Shown here piece by piece: positions 1 to 6,163 of a stretch of 9,405 bases of DNA. The DNA lies in NCBI GenBank assembly GCA_947096075.1, contig CAMUQE010000070.1, forward strand, positions 1-9,405, in the 5' to 3' direction. Position 1 is the first letter of the stretch, and each line of letters opens with the position of its first letter. A model generated the notes under the pieces. It worked only from the letters and a program-made list of their open reading frames with translations, was not told the origin of the DNA and made no database searches. A program made the translations under genes and the position numbers. This DNA comes from Veillonella parvula. GTDB taxonomy: Bacteria; Bacillota; Negativicutes; Veillonellales; Veillonellaceae.

Positions 1-334
1 TAAACAAATTTTCATTTTATAGATTTATCTGAATATACATTTTTCTGTATATATAACAATTGCGCTCTATTATTTATTATATATTTCTCGATATGCTCAC
101 ACTTTAATAACTATATAGCATACTTCGATATACCGCACTACTGTAGCAACCTAAAGGATTAGATATAGAGTATCCACGTTTAATTCTACATCTATTCAAC
201 ACAAAAGACCCCTCTACGAGGGGTCATATCTGTATAATTCTATAAATCGATTGCATAGCAAAAAATATTAAAATGTATAATATTATATCAATGCTACCAA
301 ATACAAATTTCCTATTATATCAAATTAGTATAGC
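1..334. other. AT-rich gene-free spacer downstream of purA
   Basis: This stretch is very AT-rich and contains no open frame with a ribosome binding site that I can support on either strand. The only distinct signal is the hairpin at 207-225. Many short A/T palindromes occur, as expected by chance in such composition. I see no tRNA-like fold or repeat array. Confidence 0.6.
201..225 (-). terminator. Rho-independent terminator of purA
   Basis: A perfect 8-bp stem (207-214 pairing with 218-225, arms GACCCCTC and GAGGGGTC) has a 3-base loop. Read on the minus strand it is followed by TTTTGT. It lies about 110 bases past the purA stop codon and is the first strong hairpin there. On the plus strand no T-run follows, so it should act mainly on minus-strand transcripts. 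Confidence 0.75.
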
Positions 335-1618
335 TTAGAATACATTTACTAAGTCGATAGTTTGGCTACGGTTAGGGCCAACGGATACGATACCCAAAGG
401 TACACCTGTTACTTCAGCAATGCGTTCTACATATTTACGAGCATTTTCAGGCAATTTGTCGTATTCACGAATACCAGAAATATCAGTTTCCCAACCTGGC
501 AATGTTTCGTACACTGCTTCGCATGCTTCAAGATCTTTCAAGTTAGCTGGGAAGCCTTCTACGTCTTTACCATTTAATTTGTAACCTACACAGATTTTCA
601 ATTCTTTGAAAGTATCAAGAATATCCAAGCGAGTAATAGCCAAATAATCAAGGCTGTTAAGACCTGCTGCGTATTTTACAACCATGAGGTCTAACCAACC
701 ACAACGACGAGGACGACCCGTTACAGTGCCGAACTCATGACCAAGTTCACGAAGGTTATCGCCAGTTTCGTTAAGAAGCTCTGTAGGGAACGGGCCCGCA
801 CCAACGCGTGTAGCATACGCTTTTACAACGCCAAAGATATTTTTCAAGTAGTTAGGACCCACACCAGCGCCTGTGGAAGCGCCACCTGCAATTGGATGAG
901 AGGATGTTACAAATGGATATGTACCATGATCAAGGTCGAGCATAGTAGCTTGAGCACCTTCGAACAATACCTTTTTATCCTCTTTTACAGCTTTGAGAAC
1001 AGCCGCATTAGTATCTGTTACATAAGGCTTCAACGCTTCAGCGTATTTGGTGTAATCTGCTAAGATTTCATCGTAGTTAACAGGTTCAGCATCGTATACC
1101 TTCGTAAGCATTTTATTTTTGAACTCTACATTGTACGCTAATTTTTGTTTAAATGCTTCCATATCATACAAATCGCAAATACGGATACCGATACGATTGA
1201 TTTTATCAGCGTAACAAGGACCAATACCATTTTTAGTAGTACCGATTTTAGCATCCCCTTTAGATGCTTCTTCCGCAGTATCTAGAGCGATATGGTATGG
1301 CATGATTACATGTGCACGGTCGGATACTTGAAGGGACTTAGCTGATCTACCTTGTTTTTCAAGGCCTTCAATCTCTTGTAACAAAACTTTAGGGTCGATA
1401 ACAACACCAGTACCCACGATATTTTGCTTGTTATCGTATAAGATACCGCTTGGTAACAGGCGAAGCGCAAACGCTTTGTCATCTACTACAACAGTATGAC
1501 CCGCATTATTACCACCTTGACTGCGCACCACAACATCCGCACGTTCTGCGATCCAGTCAACGATTTTACCTTTACCCTCGTCACCCCATTGAGTGCCGAT
1601 AACCATACTTGTTGCCAT
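335..1618 (-). CDS. purA: Adenylosuccinate synthetase
   Basis: Cytoplasmic enzyme joining IMP and aspartate with GTP hydrolysis to form adenylosuccinate, the first step from IMP to AMP. The 427-residue product matches the family length (E. coli about 430). Visible motifs are the N-terminal GTQWGDEGKGK loop (8-18) with the catalytic Asp13, NNAGHT with the catalytic His41, the IMP-binding GTTKNGIGP (127-135), GRPRRCGW (301-308) and a C-terminal VSVGPNRSQT guanine-binding segment. The frame is open upstream to an ATG at 1654, but I place the start at 1618. GGAGGA (1626-1631) sits 7 bases before that ATG, homologues begin M(x)TS-VIGTQWGDEGKG, and the predicted transcript starts near 1652, leaving no leader for the longer form. 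It is transcribed alone, from the promoter at 1659-1687 to the hairpin at 207-225. Identification is certain; only the start is inferred. Confidence 0.97.
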   Translation of the reverse strand: MATSMVIGTQWGDEGKGKIVDWIAERADVVVRSQGGNNAGHTVVVDDKAFALRLLPSGILYDNKQNIVGTGVVIDPKVLLQEIEGLEKQGRSAKSLQVSDRAHVIMPYHIALDTAEEASKGDAKIGTTKNGIGPCYADKINRIGIRICDLYDMEAFKQKLAYNVEFKNKMLTKVYDAEPVNYDEILADYTKYAEALKPYVTDTNAAVLKAVKEDKKVLFEGAQATMLDLDHGTYPFVTSSHPIAGGASTGAGVGPNYLKNIFGVVKAYATRVGAGPFPTELLNETGDNLRELGHEFGTVTGRPRRCGWLDLMVVKYAAGLNSLDYLAITRLDILDTFKELKICVGYKLNGKDVEGFPANLKDLEACEAVYETLPGWETDISGIREYDKLPENARKYVERIAEVTGVPLGIVSVGPNRSQTIDLVNVF

Positions 1619-1658
1619 ATCTATATCCTCCATGTAACAGTCGAAACAATTCATTTTT

Positions 1659-1687
1659 ATTATACAACAATGTTCGGACTCTGTGAA
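1659..1687 (-). promoter_or_regulatory. Sigma-70-type promoter of purA
   Basis: On the minus strand TTCACA (1687-1682) is separated by exactly 17 bases from a perfect TATAAT (1664-1659). This predicts a transcript start near 1652 and a leader of about 34 bases carrying the GGAGGA site. The leader is too short for a purine riboswitch. The promoter lies in the 74-base gap after the antitoxin stop, so purA need not depend on the toxin-antitoxin transcript. Confidence 0.7.
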
Positions 1688-1692
1688 AGTAT

Positions 1693-1965
1693 TTATACAA
1701 ATTCAATCTTTAGTTTCTTCCCAAAAGCACGGGCTATTTTCTGCAATGTTTTCAAAGATGGATTTCCATTTCCATTTTCAATCTTGCTAATATCGGATTG
1801 TGTAATACCGGTTAATTCAGATAATTGCATCTGAGTCATATGTGCTGCTAATCGCGCCTCAACTATATTCTGAATAATTTGATACTCATCATCTAACGCA
1901 TCCCACTCTTTTTTAAACTTCGGATTTTTTAATTGTTTCTCTAAATATTGATTTAACGTTTCCAT
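1693..1965 (-). CDS. HigA-type antitoxin, XRE-family DNA-binding protein
   Basis: Likely antitoxin and autorepressor of the toxin encoded just upstream. The 90-residue product has a helical N-terminal part (1-33) followed by a Cro/C1-type helix-turn-helix (about 34-86). Its recognition region reads TGITQSDISKIENGNGNPSL, and the sequence ends in KKLKIEFV, a typical HigA/XRE antitoxin tail. I start it at 1965: AGAGGT (1975-1980) lies 9 bases upstream and the start is one base after the toxin stop (TAA-T-ATG), so translation is probably coupled. An in-frame ATG at 1992 has no ribosome site and would overlap the toxin gene. The order toxin-then-antitoxin is that of HigBA systems. The DNA is visibly more AT-rich than purA or purB. 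The family is clear; neutralisation of the toxin is inferred from gene order. Confidence 0.9.
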   Translation of the reverse strand: METLNQYLEKQLKNPKFKKEWDALDDEYQIIQNIVEARLAAHMTQMQLSELTGITQSDISKIENGNGNPSLKTLQKIARAFGKKLKIEFV

Positions 1966-1966
1966 A

Positions 1967-2317
1967 TTATGTATACCTCTCAATATAGTCATTTTTATAT
2001 TTAACAGCTAATTCAATTGCACTTTTAGGCGTTTTCATAGACTTCTTTACAAAACCATTAGTTAATACAATTCGTCTACCTACAAAAAAGAAATATAATA
2101 TCCGAGAAATATTCGATCCTTGCTTTGTTCGTAACTCATAAACACCATCTTCTAAATATTTAGACTGAGGTTCCCTCAAACGATTGCCATATAATTCAAG
2201 TATCTTTAGATCTCGTATTGTTTTAGCTCGCTGCTTATCTGAAAGTTCATTTAAGAATACTTTTGCTGGTTTATCTCCACTTAGAGTTTCATAAAAAACA
2301 ACAGAAAACGTATCCAT
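1967..2317 (-). CDS. HigB/RelE-type toxin (phage Gp49-like family)
   Basis: Probable toxin of a type II toxin-antitoxin pair. Members of the RelE/HigB superfamily are mostly ribosome-dependent mRNA endonucleases. The 116-residue product shows the layout of the Gp49-like HigB branch: an N-terminal helical region with FLNELSDKQRAKTIRDLKILELYG (21-44), the conserved LEDGVYELR turn and strand (55-63), SRILYFFFVGRRIVLTNGFVKK (71-92) and a final KTPKSAIELAVKYKNDY helix (95-111), matching the family pattern in which a Phe-x-Lys-Lys strand is followed by TP and a basic helix. Translation starts at the ATG at 2317, 5 bases after AGGAGGA (2323-2329). The antitoxin gene follows after one base. Composition is strongly AT-rich: one sampled line, 2041-2100, is about 25% GC. 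Activity is not shown by sequence alone. Confidence 0.9.
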   Translation of the reverse strand: MDTFSVVFYETLSGDKPAKVFLNELSDKQRAKTIRDLKILELYGNRLREPQSKYLEDGVYELRTKQGSNISRILYFFFVGRRIVLTNGFVKKSMKTPKSAIELAVKYKNDYIERYT

Positions 2318-2320
2318 GTC

Positions 2321-2344
2321 ATTCCTCCTACTTCTAGAAGAAAT
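2321..2344 (-). promoter_or_regulatory. Possible hairpin masking the toxin ribosome binding site
   Basis: In the predicted toxin mRNA, bases 2344-2336 (AUUUCUUCU) can pair with 2329-2321 (AGGAGGAAU). This gives nine consecutive pairs, two of them G-U, around a six-base loop, and it covers the entire Shine-Dalgarno AGGAGGA. An alternative self-complementary CTTCTAGAAG (2331-2340) competes with it. This is a pairing seen in the sequence; any effect on translation is inferred. Confidence 0.35.
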
Positions 2345-2385
2345 CTTTACTTAATTATATGTTAAAACATATATCAAGTAAAGAT
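2343..2385. promoter_or_regulatory. Promoter and probable operator of the toxin-antitoxin operon
   Basis: A perfect 10-bp inverted repeat (2343-2352 ATCTTTACTT and 2376-2385 AAGTAAAGAT) encloses a second perfect 7-bp one (2357-2363 ATATGTT and 2366-2372 AACATAT). Their centres differ by only half a base. On the minus strand TATAAT (2359-2354) is placed 17 bases from TTTACT (2382-2377), so the -35 lies in the outer right arm and the -10 overlaps the inner left arm. This is the arrangement expected of an autoregulated XRE-antitoxin operator. Binding by the antitoxin is inferred. Confidence 0.65.
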
Positions 2386-2450
2386 ATTGAGATATAGAAA
2401 GTCAAAATCTTACTATAATCAATATAAATAACCGGTTTATTAAAGTAAAC

Positions 2451-2483
2451 ACATGGGAGGTGACCATTGGTCACCTCCCATGT
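2451..2483 (-). terminator. Strong hairpin, probable terminator of the MFS gene
   Basis: The 16-base arms 2451-2466 and 2468-2483 are perfectly complementary (GGGAGGTGACC against GGTCACCTCCC in the core). On the minus strand the stem is followed by GTTTACTTT, a weak T-rich tail, about 100 bases after the exporter stop codon. It separates the exporter from the toxin-antitoxin promoter. The tail is imperfect, so a dispersed repeat or a processing site is an alternative. Confidence 0.55.
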
Positions 2484-2583
2484 ATTGACATTTTAACGAG
2501 TCAAAATATTTTATTTTAGTTCTTTCATACAATTTAGCTACTTACCTACCATTACATCTTTAATATGATTTATTGCAGCGATA

Positions 2584-3732
2584 TTATTTTGGTTCTTTAA
2601 GCCAGAAGCTCATCAGTAGCCCCATCAATCCTACAGGCACCAGGGTCATCAACGCTGTTTGTACATCGTAAATATCTGCTAAGTGCCCAATATAAGGTGC
2701 CACAAGGCCACCAAGAGTTATCCCTAACCCCAAAGTAACGCCCGACGCAAAGCCTGCGTTTTTAGCCAGGTATTTTTGACCTAAAACGGTAATGGGACCG
2801 TATTGTGAGAATACGCCAAAGGCCATCGGTATCATGGCACCGAAGAAGCCCCATATATTTGGTACAAAGATAAATACTAAAACAGATGGCAAAAAGATAA
2901 GATTCCCTAAGCGCACTGTTTTAAGAAAGCCGAGCTTGTCCGATAGCGCCCCGCCCATATAGGTAAGGACGGCGCCCATAGCAAAATACAGCGTAAGCGC
3001 TAAGCTCGATGTACTGGCTTCGCCGTTAATAACGGTAATATACAAGATGGGAATAAAGATAGATAATACGGAGAATAAAATTGATCGAGAGGCTATGACA
3101 AAAAATAGCTTGCCGAAGCTCACCCAATCATTCGTTCCAGTGGCACTCGATTTAACAGAGCGTTTACTTTCACCAGCATTACTCGTATCAGTTTGACCCG
3201 CAAAAGCGTACCAATATAGCAACACTCCCAGCAAGGCTATAGCCGTAAAAACCCATAAAAATTGCCCGCCAAAAACGTAAACACCGCCAGCGATGAGAGG
3301 ACCCAAAGCAAAGCCCGCACTGCCGCCGACTGCGAAACGCCCCATAGCATTCCCGATTTCATGGGATTGCGTGCGATTCACAAGAAGAGCCGCCTCAGGA
3401 TGGAATAATGCTGCCCCTACCCCCGCCAAAAGCGACAGAGCAAGAATCATTTCATAACTCGTAGCCATTGCCATGGCGCTAATGGACACGAGAGTCACCG
3501 TAAAGCCAACGGGAATAAACCAGGGCACGCGCCACCGATCCGCCACATAACCCAATATGGGCTGTGCGATGGAGGCCACCACGGTGTTACAGAAGATAAT
3601 GGTCGCCGATTGATAGTAATTAAGGCCAAAGTTAGCGATAAAAAACGGAATGAGCGCCGCTAAGGAACCTTGGCCAAAATCATTGATGCAATGAAAAATA
3701 GGCGGTCCGTACTTTCGTATCATACGTTTCAT
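2584..3732 (-). CDS. MFS exporter, fosmidomycin-resistance (Fsr)-like
   Basis: Inner-membrane drug/proton antiporter of the major facilitator superfamily, 382 residues with about 12 hydrophobic segments. The Fsr branch is suggested by HCINDFGQGSLAALIPF (14-30) and by GVGAALFHPEAALLV (104-118), followed by a GRFAVGGSAGFALGP stretch (131-145). Both regions resemble E. coli Fsr (SHFFNDFYQG and GxGSAxFHPEASR). Motif A-like loops occur in each half (GYVADRW 61-67; GGALSDKLG 260-268), and the central cytoplasmic loop (about 180-200) is short and Ser/Thr-rich. I keep the ATG at 3732, 4 bases after AGGGGG (3737-3742); an ATG three codons later (3723) is also possible. Its GC looks higher than that of its neighbours (sampled lines 3301-3420 about 53-60%), unlike the AT-rich toxin-antitoxin genes beside it. 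Family placement is good; the true substrate cannot be told from sequence. Confidence 0.85.
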   Translation of the reverse strand: MKRMIRKYGPPIFHCINDFGQGSLAALIPFFIANFGLNYYQSATIIFCNTVVASIAQPILGYVADRWRVPWFIPVGFTVTLVSISAMAMATSYEMILALSLLAGVGAALFHPEAALLVNRTQSHEIGNAMGRFAVGGSAGFALGPLIAGGVYVFGGQFLWVFTAIALLGVLLYWYAFAGQTDTSNAGESKRSVKSSATGTNDWVSFGKLFFVIASRSILFSVLSIFIPILYITVINGEASTSSLALTLYFAMGAVLTYMGGALSDKLGFLKTVRLGNLIFLPSVLVFIFVPNIWGFFGAMIPMAFGVFSQYGPITVLGQKYLAKNAGFASGVTLGLGITLGGLVAPYIGHLADIYDVQTALMTLVPVGLMGLLMSFWLKEPK

Positions 3733-3860
3733 ATAACCCCCTAAAACAAATAGATAATTTCTAATGTAAGACGAGTATACAAAAGCCTGCTAGGAAACTA
3801 ATTTATAATTATCTGTTAAAATAATATACTTCTATCTAAAATGGTATATTGCTTTTAAAC

Positions 3861-3925
3861 AAAAAGGGTAGATATAGCCAACACCTAATGCATGTGCCAT
3901 AGGCTTGTCGGTCTATACCTACCCC
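3861..3925 (-). terminator. Structured terminator after purB
   Basis: The arms 3913-3924 and 3866-3877 pair over 12 positions on the minus-strand RNA (GGGUAGGUAUAG with CUAUAUCUACCC, one G-U). They are followed directly by TTTTTG. The 35-base loop contains a smaller imperfect stem (3884-3891 with 3896-3903). It starts about 35 bases after the purB stop and ends about 130 bases before the exporter start, so it fits a purB terminator. The branched loop is longer than usual for a simple terminator. Confidence 0.6.
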
Positions 3926-3959
3926 AGTCTTTCATATGTTATGTGGGAAGTCCCTACAA

Positions 3960-5255
3960 TTATAGGCCAAAGCGAGCCATGATTGTATCAACATGTTTTA
4001 GCAATTTATGTGGATCGAAGCATGCATCGATTTCTTCAGCAGTCATGTACTTCTTGATGTTTTCATCAGATTTAAGACCTGTCGCAAAATCTTTGCCTTC
4101 AAGCCAGCGTTCCATAGCGTATTTTTGAACCCAACGGTATGCTTCATCGCGCACTGCACCTTTATCTACAAGATGAGTCAAAATTGTTTGGCTGAATACA
4201 AGGCCACCTGTAAGGTTGAGGTTTTTAAGCATTGTTTCAGGATATACCAACAATTTGTCGATGGTACGAATTGTTAAGTGAAGCATATAGTTCAACGCGA
4301 TTGTCGCATCTGGCAAAATTACCCGTTCTACGGAGCTGTGAGAAATATCGCGTTCATGCCATAAAGCTTGATCTTCAAAAGCAGATTGTGCATAGCCACG
4401 AAGCAAGCGAGCCATGCCGCAGATTCTTTCACAAGTGATAGGATTGCGTTTATGAGGCATCGCGGAGGAACCCTTTTGTTTAGGGCTGAAATATTCTTCT
4501 GCTTCGCGTACCTCTGTACGTTGCAAGTGACGAATTTCTTTGCCAATTTTATCCAATGTGCCGCCTACAACAGCGATGGTAGACAATAATTCAGCATGAC
4601 GATCACGTTGTACTACTTGTGTAGCGATTTTAACAGGTTCAAGGCCTAATTTTTCGCATACATATTGTTCTACGAATGGATCGATGTTGGAGTAAGTGCC
4701 AACAGCACCGGACAATTTACCAACGGCTACGCTTTTACGAGCATGTTCCATGCGTTCGATATCGCGTTCTACTTCAGCCATCCACAAAGCCAACTTCAAA
4801 CCAAATGTAGTAGGTTCGCCGTGGATGCCGTGGGTACGACCAATCATAGGAGTGTATTTGAACTCAGCTGCGCGACGACGCAACACTTCGTGCAAACGCT
4901 TTAAGTCATCAATTAAGATATCACATGCTTGTTTCATCATATAACCAAGTGCCGTATCTTTCACGTCTGTAGAGGTAAGGCCAAGATGGATATATTTTGC
5001 CGCTTCAGGACCTACGTATTCGCCCACTGCGGTTACGAAGGAAATGATATCGTGGTTCGTTTCCTTTTCGATTTCATGAATGCGCTCAACGTCGAAATTG
5101 CCCTTTTCACGAATTGTTTTTGCCGCTTCTTTAGGGATAATGCCCAATTCAGCTTGCGCCTCGGATGCGAGGGTCTCCACCAATAACATTGTGTCGAACT
5201 CGTTGCGTTCGCTCCAAATATGGCCCATTTCTTCTCGTGTATAACGTGGTATCAT
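3960..5255 (-). CDS. purB: Adenylosuccinate lyase
   Basis: Cytoplasmic enzyme of the fumarase/aspartase superfamily. It removes fumarate from adenylosuccinate to give AMP and from SAICAR to give AICAR, so it serves both the IMP and AMP branches of purine synthesis. The 431-residue product is of family length and opens with MIPRYTREEMGHIW, close to the Bacillus-type N-terminus. Key sites are His68 in TNHDI, RTHGIHGEPTTFG (140-152) with the proposed general acid His142, QRDRHAE (216-222), and the signature loop GSSAMPHKRNP (262-272) carrying the catalytic serine. The start is supported by AAGGAG (5261-5266) about 5 bases upstream. It appears to be monocistronic, from the promoter at 5296-5324 to the hairpin at 3861-3925. 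purA lies downstream on the same strand, but three other genes separate the two. Confidence 0.97.
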   Translation of the reverse strand: MIPRYTREEMGHIWSERNEFDTMLLVETLASEAQAELGIIPKEAAKTIREKGNFDVERIHEIEKETNHDIISFVTAVGEYVGPEAAKYIHLGLTSTDVKDTALGYMMKQACDILIDDLKRLHEVLRRRAAEFKYTPMIGRTHGIHGEPTTFGLKLALWMAEVERDIERMEHARKSVAVGKLSGAVGTYSNIDPFVEQYVCEKLGLEPVKIATQVVQRDRHAELLSTIAVVGGTLDKIGKEIRHLQRTEVREAEEYFSPKQKGSSAMPHKRNPITCERICGMARLLRGYAQSAFEDQALWHERDISHSSVERVILPDATIALNYMLHLTIRTIDKLLVYPETMLKNLNLTGGLVFSQTILTHLVDKGAVRDEAYRWVQKYAMERWLEGKDFATGLKSDENIKKYMTAEEIDACFDPHKLLKHVDTIMARFGL

Positions 5256-5295
5256 GATGTCTCCTTTGCATGATAAAAGCTAGATTTATAGGATT

Positions 5296-5324
5296 ATTGT
5301 ACCATATGTGAAAGCTCCATTCAA
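5296..5324 (-). promoter_or_regulatory. Extended -10 promoter of purB
   Basis: On the minus strand TTGAAT (5324-5319) and TACAAT (5301-5296) are 17 bases apart, and TGG precedes the -10, forming the extended element TGnTACAAT. The predicted transcript start is near 5289, giving a leader of about 34 bases before the purB ATG. I see no leader structure, so any purine control would have to act at the promoter. Confidence 0.7.
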
Positions 5325-5617
5325 CGAAAGCGCCTAAATTTTCCGAATGATAATTATATTAATTTTACTTATCGTTCGTGTTTAATTGCCCAATCCTAGG
5401 AAAAAGGATACACATATTGAACTATAGACTCTAAAATAGGGAAAAAACAAATACAATAATACTATTAACAACATAGGTAAAAATAACTTGAACCATATTC
5501 TCTCTCTTTAATTTTTCATATGGTCATATAGTAATAAATTAATTTATAATATAGCATAGCTATACATTGTAATATTATGATATATAATAAACATAAGACT
5601 AAATATACTGCGAATAA
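5325..5617. other. AT-rich intergenic region between purB and a divergent gene
   Basis: The region carries the upstream sides of two divergent promoters and otherwise looks unstructured. Between about 5400 and 5600 it is nearly all A and T. A 21-codon minus-strand frame (5496 to 5431) encodes a hydrophobic peptide and has only a weak AGAG-type ribosome site, so I do not call it a gene. A short CCATAT/ATATGG inverted repeat (5493-5498 and 5518-5523) flanks a pyrimidine run. Confidence 0.5.
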
Positions 5618-5646
5618 TTGCTCAATCTACACACGAGCTTTATACT
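5618..5646 (+). promoter_or_regulatory. Tentative promoter of the small membrane protein gene
   Basis: TTGCTC (5618-5623) is followed after 17 bases by TATACT (5641-5646), predicting a start near 5653 and a leader of about 30 bases containing GGGGGAGG. The -35 matches consensus at only three positions. A perfect TATAAT at 5583-5588 lacks a -35 partner at the right spacing, so the choice is uncertain. Confidence 0.35.
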
Positions 5647-5683
5647 AATAGTAACAAACATTTTTACTATGGGGGAGGCTTTC

Positions 5684-6094
5684 ATGGCAACTTTAAATCG
5701 TAAAGAACGCCGCGCACAGCGCAACGAATCTAATACTATAGGTATTCTATTACGTCTATTCTTTGGGCTCAGCTTTATCGGCTTGGCGGTAGTCCTTTTG
5801 GGCGAGTTTGATTATAACTTCATCTTCCCCATCTTTACCGCAGATATTGTGGTGTCTTTAATTTATGTAATGATGAATAAATCCCACATTACTACATCGC
5901 TAGCGGTACATACTAACGTACGCGTTATTATTGCATTTCTCATCATGTTGATTACCATGTTCTTCTACGCTTTTGCATTGTGGCGAGCTGATCAATTCAG
6001 CCCCCCTATGCAAGTCACATTATTCATCGGCGGCGCCATCGTATATCTAGCAGTCTTCAACTCTACGAAAACGATGCTTACAAATCAAAATTAA
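5684..6094 (+). CDS. Small four-helix membrane protein of unknown function
   Basis: I do not recognise the family. The 136-residue product has a strongly basic N-terminus (NRKERRAQR, 5-13), likely cytoplasmic, then four hydrophobic stretches at about 20-40, 45-65, 80-100 and 109-126, with short connecting loops and a short polar tail. The frame is open from a TTG at 5618, but the start must be the ATG at 5684: GGGGGAGG (5671-5678) lies 5 bases upstream, and the basic segment then sits at the N-terminus as the positive-inside rule favours. It is the only plus-strand gene here, divergent from purB and convergent with tonB, and appears to be a single-gene unit ending at the hairpin at 6120-6163. 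Size and topology resemble small AtpI-like or other accessory membrane proteins, but no motif supports a specific assignment. Confidence 0.8.
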   Translation: MATLNRKERRAQRNESNTIGILLRLFFGLSFIGLAVVLLGEFDYNFIFPIFTADIVVSLIYVMMNKSHITTSLAVHTNVRVIIAFLIMLITMFFYAFALWRADQFSPPMQVTLFIGGAIVYLAVFNSTKTMLTNQN

Positions 6095-6119
6095 TACAAT
6101 CATTTATTATAACCATAAC

Positions 6120-6163
6120 AAAGAGGCATATCACATACTAATGTATGTAAGATATGCCTCTTT
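6120..6163. terminator. Bidirectional terminator between convergent genes
   Basis: A 13-bp perfect outer stem (6120-6132 with 6151-6163, AAAGAGGCATATC against GATATGCCTCTTT) is extended by a 6-bp inner stem (6133-6138 with 6143-6148), with a TAAT loop and a two-base bulge. The A and T ends of the stem provide a T-run on either strand. It lies 25 bases past the plus-strand gene and overlaps the first two bases of the tonB stop codon complement (6162-6164), so it should serve both transcripts. Confidence 0.8.

Noticed and set aside
1..334. tRNA, CRISPR or attachment-site signals in the left spacer
   Set aside because: No cloverleaf, regular repeat spacing or integrase is visible; short A/T repeats fit base composition.
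1619..1652. Purine riboswitch in the purA leader
   Set aside because: The predicted leader is only about 34 bases and has no conserved three-way junction.
1619..1654. Longer purA reading frame beginning at 1654
   Set aside because: The strong ribosome site, family alignment and predicted transcript start near 1652 all support the start at 1618.
1966..1992. Longer antitoxin start at 1992
   Set aside because: It has no Shine-Dalgarno and would overlap the toxin gene; the ATG at 1965 has AGAGGT and sits one base after the toxin stop.
2533..2583. Short frame after the exporter stop (minus strand) reading like a protein C-terminus, NHIKDVMVGK then stop
   Set aside because: It has no start codon, is closed upstream by a stop inside the exporter gene, and is too short to identify as a gene remnant.
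4008..5186. Several plus-strand open frames opposite purB
   Set aside because: They are antisense shadows of a well-conserved gene and lack ribosome sites and family resemblance.
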